Below are positions 58,657-64,000 of a stretch of 64,000 bases of DNA, in pieces. Made by a program: the position numbers and the translations under genes. Every line of letters starts with the position of its first letter. The stretch's first letter is position 1. The stretch is from Pseudoalteromonas flavipulchra NCIMB 2033 = ATCC BAA-314 (GTDB taxonomy: Bacteria; Pseudomonadota; Gammaproteobacteria; Enterobacterales; Alteromonadaceae). Under the pieces are notes generated by a model. That model was not told the origin of the DNA, searched no databases, and saw nothing but the letters and a program-made list of their open reading frames with translations. The stretch is from the NCBI GenBank assembly GCA_000814665.1, contig JWIH01000012.1, forward strand, positions 214,437 to 278,436. The letters are read 5' to 3'.

Positions 58657-58845
58657 TAGCGAAGCAGCAATCAAACACATCATTGTATATAATTTAATAA
58701 TAAAGCTCGGTTTCCCCTTGATCGAACTAGGTTGTCAGGTTAACGTGCCAGATACAGAGTTGTAAGAATTCGTTTCATGTACTTCCAAGCAGCGATCTCT
58801 CAGTGTTATATTAACGACAATTAAACAACAATTAACAGTGAAAAC

Positions 58846-59541
58846 ATGAGCATAAAGGTTTTATTAGTTGAAGATGATGAACTCTTAGCAAAGCGACTGT
58901 GTAGCCACTTTGAAAATACCGAGTTCAGTATCACTGTAGACAATACAGGGGCTACTGCGCTTGAGCTTATTCAATCTCAAACCCAAAACCCATTTGCACT
59001 TGCTATTGTTGATGTTGTTTTACCCGCCACCGATGGCCTGCAACTTGCGAAAGAGATTAATACCTTATCAGACCTTGGTGTCATCATGCTCTCCAGTCGA
59101 GACTCTCAAGCCGACAGAATCGCAGGTCTTGCGCAAGGTGCTGATGACTACGTTTGTAAGCCTGTTGATACGCTTGAGCTTGAACTGCGTATGCGTGCCT
59201 TATACAAACGTTTAGTTGGTAATAAAGACGATGAATCGGAAGAGTTTATCGAATATGCTGACTTTAAACTACACCCTGATAACCGTACCTTAATCAATCA
59301 ACATGGTATTGAGTCTCGACTTACCGAAGCAGAGCATAAAGTATTAATTTGTCTTATTTCCAATGCAGGAAGGGCAACATCCAGAGAGCGTATTTCAGAA
59401 GATATTGGGCAACCTGATTGGAGCCCAAGTGACAGAACGGTTGATGTCTTAGTTGGCCGACTACGCAAAAAACTCGGCGATGAAAAAGAGCAAAAACGCA
59501 TTGTGACGGTTCGTGGTAAAGGCTATATGTTGTCAGCTTAA
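58846..59541 (+). CDS. Orphan OmpR/PhoB-type response regulator
   Basis: A 231-residue two-domain regulator. The receiver domain (about 1-120) has the acidic pocket Glu9-Asp10-Asp11, the phospho-acceptor Asp56 in AIVDVVLP and Lys in VCKPVD. The C-terminal winged helix (about 130-230) has SDRTVDVLVGRLRKKLG and ends VRGKGYML, the OmpR/PhoB signature. No sensor kinase gene is adjacent, so the input signal and targets are unknown. Confidence 0.93.
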   Translation: MSIKVLLVEDDELLAKRLCSHFENTEFSITVDNTGATALELIQSQTQNPFALAIVDVVLPATDGLQLAKEINTLSDLGVIMLSSRDSQADRIAGLAQGADDYVCKPVDTLELELRMRALYKRLVGNKDDESEEFIEYADFKLHPDNRTLINQHGIESRLTEAEHKVLICLISNAGRATSRERISEDIGQPDWSPSDRTVDVLVGRLRKKLGDEKEQKRIVTVRGKGYMLSA

Positions 59542-59584
59542 CCTTTCCCAATAATAAACTCGCTATCTATTGAAGTGCCGTTAG

Positions 59585-61105
59585 CTAATACTGTGTTAAC
59601 TGAGCTAACAGCCTCTCCAGCGCGCGATAACTAAGCGCTTCCTTTAAATGTGATAAGCCAATATTAGGTGTCGAGCTCAGATCCGCTATGGTACGTGCAA
59701 CCTTGATTATTCGATGATATGAACGTGGTGATAGCTTTAGTTTTTCTGCTGCCTTTGCTAGAAATAAACGTTCAGCATCAGCAAGATAGCAGATATGATT
59801 TAGCTCTTTTACACTCAGTTGGTCGTTACATTTTCCCTGACGTGCTAAAGCTGTTTTATAGGCCAGCTCCACCCTAGCCCTTATTGTCGCGCTAGACTCA
59901 CCATCATGCTGTGACTGTAGTTCTTCCGTTTTTAGACGAGGTAATTCTACTTGTAGATCTATTCGGTCTAAAAATGGACCTGAAATCTTAGCCAAATAGC
60001 GCAATACTTGATCTGGAGACGCTCTTTTGTCAGTGTAACAACCTGTAGGACTTGGATTTAATGCTGCGATCAGTTGAAAGTTTGCAGGGTAATCAACTTG
60101 CCGAGCTGCGCGCGAAATCGTTACCATGCCCGTTTCCATCGGCTCACGTAATGAGTCTAGTACCTTCCTATCAAATTCTGGTAACTCGTCCAAAAATAGA
60201 ACACCATTATTTGACAATGATATCTCCCCAGGCTTAGGGTTCGACGAGCCTCCAACCAAGGCTACCGCAGAGCAAGTATGATGTGGAGCTCTAAAAGGCC
60301 TTGTTTTCCAGTTTGATTGGCTGATTGTTTTTCCCAGTATGGAATAGATAGAAGCCGTTTCTAACGCCTGATTATCCGTCATTAGTGGCATTATCGTGGG
60401 TAGACGCTGAGCAAGCATCGATTTTCCAGTGCCGGGTGGACCAAGAAATAAAACGTTATGCCCACCTGCCGCGGCTATTTCTAGCACTCGCTTCGCTCCC
60501 TCTTGTCCTTTCACCTCAGCCATATCCAGCAAGCTCCCACCTGAAGCTTCAATATTTAAATTATCTGGGTAGAGTTGATTAAACCTAAGTGATTGCTGGC
60601 CGCTTAAGCCTAACCATGCTGTACGCAAGCAGCTTATAGCAACACGATTGGCATCAGCGGCGAGGCTCGCAACTGCATCGTTACCAATTGGTAAGTAAGC
60701 AGTTCTCCCCTCCTTCGCTGCTGCAATAACAGATGGCAAAATCGCAGTGACCGTCCTCAGCTCACCATTTAACGCAAGCTCACCATAAAACTCTTTATCA
60801 GCAATAGCATGGCTATCTAACTGTCCTGATGCGACGAGAACACCGAGTGCGATTGCAAAGTCAAAGCGGCCACCGTCTTTGGGTAAATCTGCTGGTGCTA
60901 AGTTTACTGTGATACGCTGTTCTGGAAATAAAAAGCCAGCATTAACAAGGGCACTACGAACGCGCTCTTTGGCTTCTTTAACTGAGGTTTCGGGTAACCC
61001 AACAATACTAAAGGCAGGTAAACCATTACTAAGGTGTACCTCAACAATTACCTCGGGTGCGGTAATACCAACTTGTGCTCGAGTGAAGACTCTTGCTAAA
61101 GACAT
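59585..61105 (-). CDS. comM: YifB family Mg chelatase-like AAA ATPase (ComM)
   Basis: A 506-residue protein of the YifB/ComM family. ComM in Vibrio is a helicase for branch migration during natural transformation. It has an N-terminal Lon-like substrate domain (about 1-170), a AAA+ core with Walker A GPPGTGKS and Walker B VLFLDELPEF, and a C-terminal Mg_chelatase_C region (DRIDLQVELP). Its presence does not prove competence, since the family is widespread. It has its own start just beyond the TRIC gene. Confidence 0.93.
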   Translation of the reverse strand: MSLARVFTRAQVGITAPEVIVEVHLSNGLPAFSIVGLPETSVKEAKERVRSALVNAGFLFPEQRITVNLAPADLPKDGGRFDFAIALGVLVASGQLDSHAIADKEFYGELALNGELRTVTAILPSVIAAAKEGRTAYLPIGNDAVASLAADANRVAISCLRTAWLGLSGQQSLRFNQLYPDNLNIEASGGSLLDMAEVKGQEGAKRVLEIAAAGGHNVLFLGPPGTGKSMLAQRLPTIMPLMTDNQALETASIYSILGKTISQSNWKTRPFRAPHHTCSAVALVGGSSNPKPGEISLSNNGVLFLDELPEFDRKVLDSLREPMETGMVTISRAARQVDYPANFQLIAALNPSPTGCYTDKRASPDQVLRYLAKISGPFLDRIDLQVELPRLKTEELQSQHDGESSATIRARVELAYKTALARQGKCNDQLSVKELNHICYLADAERLFLAKAAEKLKLSPRSYHRIIKVARTIADLSSTPNIGLSHLKEALSYRALERLLAQLTQY

Positions 61106-61122
61106 CCATGTCTCCTGCTTAC

Positions 61123-61737
61123 TTAATATTTATAGTTAAATACGTGTAACACCAAGTGGTATCGCATAGCCGCTAATCTCAATAACAAGGTTGCCGCCAT
61201 GGACAATACCATTACGTATTCTGTTGCCATGCCCAATTTAATTGCTTGAGTATAGACTACCCCGCCAAAAATGCAGGTGATCGCGTATAACTCTCCTTTT
61301 AGAAGAAGGGGGATTTCTCGAGCCAATACGTCTCTGATGACTCCACCAAAACACCCGGTCAATACGCCCATGATCACAGCTGTAGTATCAGGCATCCCAA
61401 TACTTAAAGCCTTTTGTACTCCCATTACAGCAAAAAAAGCAAGCCCAATAGCATCAGCAACCTGCAGTACAGTTCTTGGAATATTTTGATGCCGATTTAG
61501 CCACCATATACTCACAGCGACAGCAAATAAAATAGCGTAAATATAGCTAGTATCATGAAGCCAAAAAACGGGTTGATCTAAAATCAAGTCTCGTAATGTT
61601 CCCCCTCCGATACCAGTTACAGTCGCAAGGACAATCACACCAAAGCCATCCATGTGTTTACTATGCGCAATTAACGTTCCCGAGATCGCAAAAACCATAA
61701 CGCCCAAGAGATCAAACCAATGATAGAGTTCTGACAT
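61123..61737 (-). CDS. TRIC-type membrane channel (UPF0126, YicG-like)
   Basis: A 204-residue membrane protein with seven hydrophobic segments arranged as two three-helix repeats plus one. Each repeat has the glycine-rich TRIC motif: VTGIGGGTLRD in the first and LTGCFGGVIRD in the second. Bacterial homologues form trimeric cation channels; some carry other ions or glycine (E. coli YicG/YadS). It lies 17 bp upstream of the yifB gene and may be co-transcribed. Confidence 0.9.
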   Translation of the reverse strand: MSELYHWFDLLGVMVFAISGTLIAHSKHMDGFGVIVLATVTGIGGGTLRDLILDQPVFWLHDTSYIYAILFAVAVSIWWLNRHQNIPRTVLQVADAIGLAFFAVMGVQKALSIGMPDTTAVIMGVLTGCFGGVIRDVLAREIPLLLKGELYAITCIFGGVVYTQAIKLGMATEYVMVLSMAATLLLRLAAMRYHLVLHVFNYKY

Positions 61738-61967
61738 TTCGTAATTAGTTGTGAAACAAAAGCAAAATCATAACGAAGATCTCACACAAAAGGTAGTAGC
61801 ATCGCCGATATTTACAGCTATCAATGTGGTGAGAAAATTGACTTTATGAAATGTTTAGGATGAATGCTTGCGGATAAACCATCTACCATGTTGCACTATG
61901 ATTATACTGTGGTGGGAGTGAGTTCACCTCGCGATGTGTTGATTGGCTTGCGAGGGTTTTATATCTT
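61738..61967. other. Intergenic stretch upstream of the TRIC gene
   Basis: 230 bp without a gene or clear motif. It must contain the promoter for the leftward TRIC gene. To its right lies family A repeat copy 2. Confidence 0.45.
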
Positions 61968-62128
61968 ATACCAATTGCACTAAGTCTCCAATCAATTTGA
62001 AGGGTGAAATACCATATTAGTGTCGTTAAAAATTTCTCATTTAGAACAACTAAATAGCAAAATTTTTGCCTAGCTACTAAAGCTATTTCTCCGCTTCAAA
62101 TAGCTCATTTACCTAATACAATTGGTAT
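61968..62128. repeat. 161-bp palindromic repeat element, family A copy 2
   Basis: It begins ATACCAATT and ends AATTGGTAT, with the core TAGAACAACTAAATAGCAAAA shared with copy 1 (20995-21155). Equal length, same orientation, and divergence mainly near the two ends. No coding capacity. Confidence 0.75.
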
Positions 62129-62151
62129 TAAATCTCTATACCCCAAACAGC

Positions 62152-62183
62152 AAAAAACCCGTCGCATTACTGCAACGGGTTTC
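62152..62183 (-). terminator. rrn-type terminator 1 (most distal)
   Basis: AAACCCGTCGCA pairs with TGCAACGGGTTT (one mismatch) around a TTAC loop. On the minus strand it continues in TTTTTTGC. The last of four related stems in the array; probably the real end of transcripts that read through. Confidence 0.75.
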
Positions 62184-62193
62184 TCTTATTTGG

Positions 62194-62296
62194 CCCTGGC
62201 TCGCTACGAAGTAGGATGTTCTACTTTCACATGGGAAGCCCACACTATCATTGACCGGGGCCGACCCTTCGGCTGTTTTGTTTCACTTCTGAGTTT
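62194..62296 (-). pseudogene. 5S rRNA-like mosaic, copy 1
   Basis: 103 bp that read, on the minus strand, from AACTCAGAAGTGAAACAAAACAGC through AATGATAGTG to the 5S 3' end CCAGGGC. Two segments differ from the intact 5S: extra bases (CCGAAGGGTCGGCCCCGG) in the middle and a CTACTTCGTAGCGAG insertion before CCAGGGC. The 5S 5' third is replaced by unrelated sequence. This copy differs from copies 2 and 3 at a few positions (for example GGGCTTCCC where they have GGATTACCC). Open frames here are not genes. Confidence 0.75.
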
Positions 62297-62395
62297 GGGT
62301 GACGAGAAACCGAAGCACCGCTTAGCAGTTCGAGGAAGTGAGCGCAAAGACCCGCGAAGGGGAGATGCTACATGGAAGTGCTTTACCCCAAATAG

Positions 62396-62428
62396 CAAAA
62401 AACCCGCTGCATTACTGCAATAGGTTTC
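62396..62428 (-). terminator. rrn-type terminator 2 (degraded stem)
   Basis: AAACCCGCTGCA and TGCAATAGGTTT pair imperfectly, with more mismatches than terminators 1 and 4. The plus-strand A run is retained. It separates mosaic copies 1 and 2. Confidence 0.55.
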
Positions 62429-62437
62429 TCTATTTTG

Positions 62438-62540
62438 CCCTGGCTCACTACGAAGTAGGATGTTCTACTTTCACATGGGTAATCCACACTATCATTGACC
62501 GGGGCCGACCCTTCGGCTGTTTTGTTTCACTTCTAAGTTT
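62438..62540 (-). pseudogene. 5S rRNA-like mosaic, copy 2
   Basis: Same 103-bp layout as copy 1, starting 244 bp further right. It shares the two foreign segments (CCGAAGGGTCGGCC... and CTACTTCGTAG...), so the mosaic arose once and was then duplicated. It also has an A in AACTTAG where the intact 5S has AACTCAG. Confidence 0.75.
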
Positions 62541-62640
62541 GGGTGACGAGAAACCGAAGCACCGCTTCGCAGTTCGAGGAAGTGAGCGCAAGGACGCGCG
62601 AAGGGGAGATGCTACATGGAAGTGCTTTACCCCAAATAGC

Positions 62641-62674
62641 AAAAAAACCCCGTCGCATTACTGCAATGGGTTTT
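62641..62674 (-). terminator. rrn-type terminator 3
   Basis: AAAACCCCGTCGCA and TGCAATGGGTTTT pair with one or two mismatches; the minus strand runs into seven T residues. It is followed rightward by a 62-bp insertion not present in the other units. Confidence 0.65.
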
Positions 62675-62736
62675 GATGTACACGGATGTTCGAATGTCGA
62701 TGAAGTTCATGGATGAACGCTTTTCATCAACCTCTT
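62675..62736. other. 62-bp insertion within the 5S array
   Basis: Present only between terminator 3 and mosaic copy 3. It contains the inverted repeat GTTCAT/ATGAAC, flanked more widely by GATGAA...TTCATC. Unrelated to the other units; may be a small palindromic insertion or a remnant of a different rrn spacer. Confidence 0.5.
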
Positions 62737-62742
62737 ATTTTG

Positions 62743-62845
62743 CCCTGGCTCGCTACGAAGTAGGATGTTCTACTTTCACATGGGTAATCCACACTATCAT
62801 TGACCGGGGCCGACCCTTCGGCTGTTTTGTTTCACTTCTGAGTTT
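62743..62845 (-). pseudogene. 5S rRNA-like mosaic, copy 3
   Basis: Same 103-bp layout as copies 1 and 2, 305 bp to the right of copy 2 (244 plus the 61-62-bp insertion). Its 3' flank, through TTCGCAGTTCGAGGAAGTGAGC, matches copy 2 almost exactly. The nearest copy to the intact 5S. Confidence 0.75.
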
Positions 62846-62944
62846 GGGTGACGAGAAACCGAAGCACCGCTTCGCAGTTCGAGGAAGTGAGCGCAAGGAC
62901 GCGCGAAGGGGAGATGCTACATGGAAGTACTTTACCCCAAATAG

Positions 62945-62979
62945 CAAAAAACCCGTCGCATTTCTGCAACGGGTTTTTC
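62945..62979 (-). terminator. rrn-type terminator 4, directly after 5S
   Basis: AAAAAACCCGTCGCA and TGCAACGGGTTTTT pair with one mismatch around a TTTC loop; on the minus strand it ends in TTTTTTGC. It begins 9 nt past the 5S 3' end and is the normal terminator of this rRNA operon. Confidence 0.85.
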
Positions 62980-62987
62980 TTATTTGG

Positions 62988-63103
62988 CCCTGGCGATGTT
63001 CTACTTTCACATGGGTAATCCACACTATCATCGACGCTGTTTTGTTTCACTTCTGAGTTCGGCATGGGGTCAGGTGGGTCCAAAACGCTATAGTCACCAG
63101 GAA
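62988..63103 (-). rRNA. rrf: 5S ribosomal RNA (intact)
   Basis: About 116 nt on the minus strand, with the 5' CCTGGTGAC paired to the 3' end GCCAGGG, and the conserved core CCACCTGACCCCATGCCGAACTCAGAAGTGAAAC (63047-63080 region). The exact ends are set to within a few bases by the helix I pairing. It follows 23S after a spacer of about 115 bp. Confidence 0.93.
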
Positions 63104-63218
63104 ATTCTGTTCATCAATGAAGTCTCCCTCATCAATGTAAATCCGGAAAAAGCTATTAAATTCTTTGTCTACTTTAGTCTATTAACTTCTGTCGCTTATA
63201 AACCACTTTGGTGTTGTA
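63104..63218. other. 23S-5S internal spacer
   Basis: About 115 bp, AT-rich, without a tRNA. It will be cut out during maturation; no clear RNase III stem was picked out by eye. Confidence 0.7.

Positions 63219-64000
<782 letters not shown>

Noticed and set aside
62190-63056. Repeated open frames on both strands (60-130 codons) over the 5S array
   Set aside because: They lie in tandem 5S-derived sequence, have no ribosome-binding sites and keep open only because the units are copies of each other. They are not protein genes.

Overview
The window looks like the chromosome of a marine gammaproteobacterium, most likely Pseudoalteromonas or a close Alteromonadales relative. This rests on moderate GC, gene order shared with Escherichia, Vibrio and Shewanella for the petABC, rpsI-rplM-zapE, degQ-degS, mla-murA, kds-lpt-rpoN and mreBCD-rng-yhdP-tldD blocks, and short palindromic repeats ending in ATACCAATT/AATTGGTAT. 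It is almost entirely core chromosome. I see no prophage, transposase, CRISPR array, toxin-antitoxin pair or defence island.

Layout: 1-2250 is the cytochrome bc1 operon (petA-petB-petC, reading left, petC cut by the window edge). 2765-5037 holds rpsI, rplM and zapE. 5161-8266 reads right with zapG and two DegP-type proteases (degQ, degS). 8328-13041 reads left: the phospholipid-transport operon mlaFEDCB with ibaG and murA. 13159-20910 reads right: yrbG, the Kdo/LPS-export genes kdsD-kdsC-lptC-lptA-lptB, then rpoN-hpf-ptsN-rapZ-npr. 21432-26573 has mgtE, pmbA/tldE, darP and tldD. 26570-35720 reads left: mreB-mreC-mreD-maf-rng-yhdP-nitrilase-tldD, the cell-shape and envelope cluster. 35788-46802 has a SUMF1/PEGA protein, a PLP enzyme, a degenerate EAL protein (CsrD/MshH type), ssb, a YajR-type MFS transporter, a solute-binding protein and uvrA. 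46853-61737 is more mixed: transporters, a 2OG-Fe oxygenase, yacL, a site-2-protease-like M50 peptidase, a REC-EAL regulator, a CNNM/CorC protein, an S9 peptidase, an orphan OmpR-type regulator, yifB and a TRIC-like channel. From 62150 to the right edge is the 3' end of an rRNA operon reading left: the last ~780 nt of 23S, one intact 5S and, downstream, three tandem damaged 5S-like mosaics, each followed by an rrn-type terminator.

Envelope biogenesis is the main theme: peptidoglycan precursor (MurA), LPS core sugar and LPS export (Kds, Lpt), lipid asymmetry (Mla, YhdP), periplasmic quality control (DegQ, DegS) and the MreBCD rod complex. The rpoN block adds nitrogen-PTS control (PtsN, NPr, RapZ) and ribosome hibernation (HPF).

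Most worth a second look are the 5S mosaic array; two families of short inverted-repeat elements, each with two copies here, one of which abuts a stop codon; and the mshH/csrD-to-mreB interval, which in Vibrio cholerae holds the MSHA pilus locus but here holds only a SUMF1/PEGA protein and a PLP enzyme.
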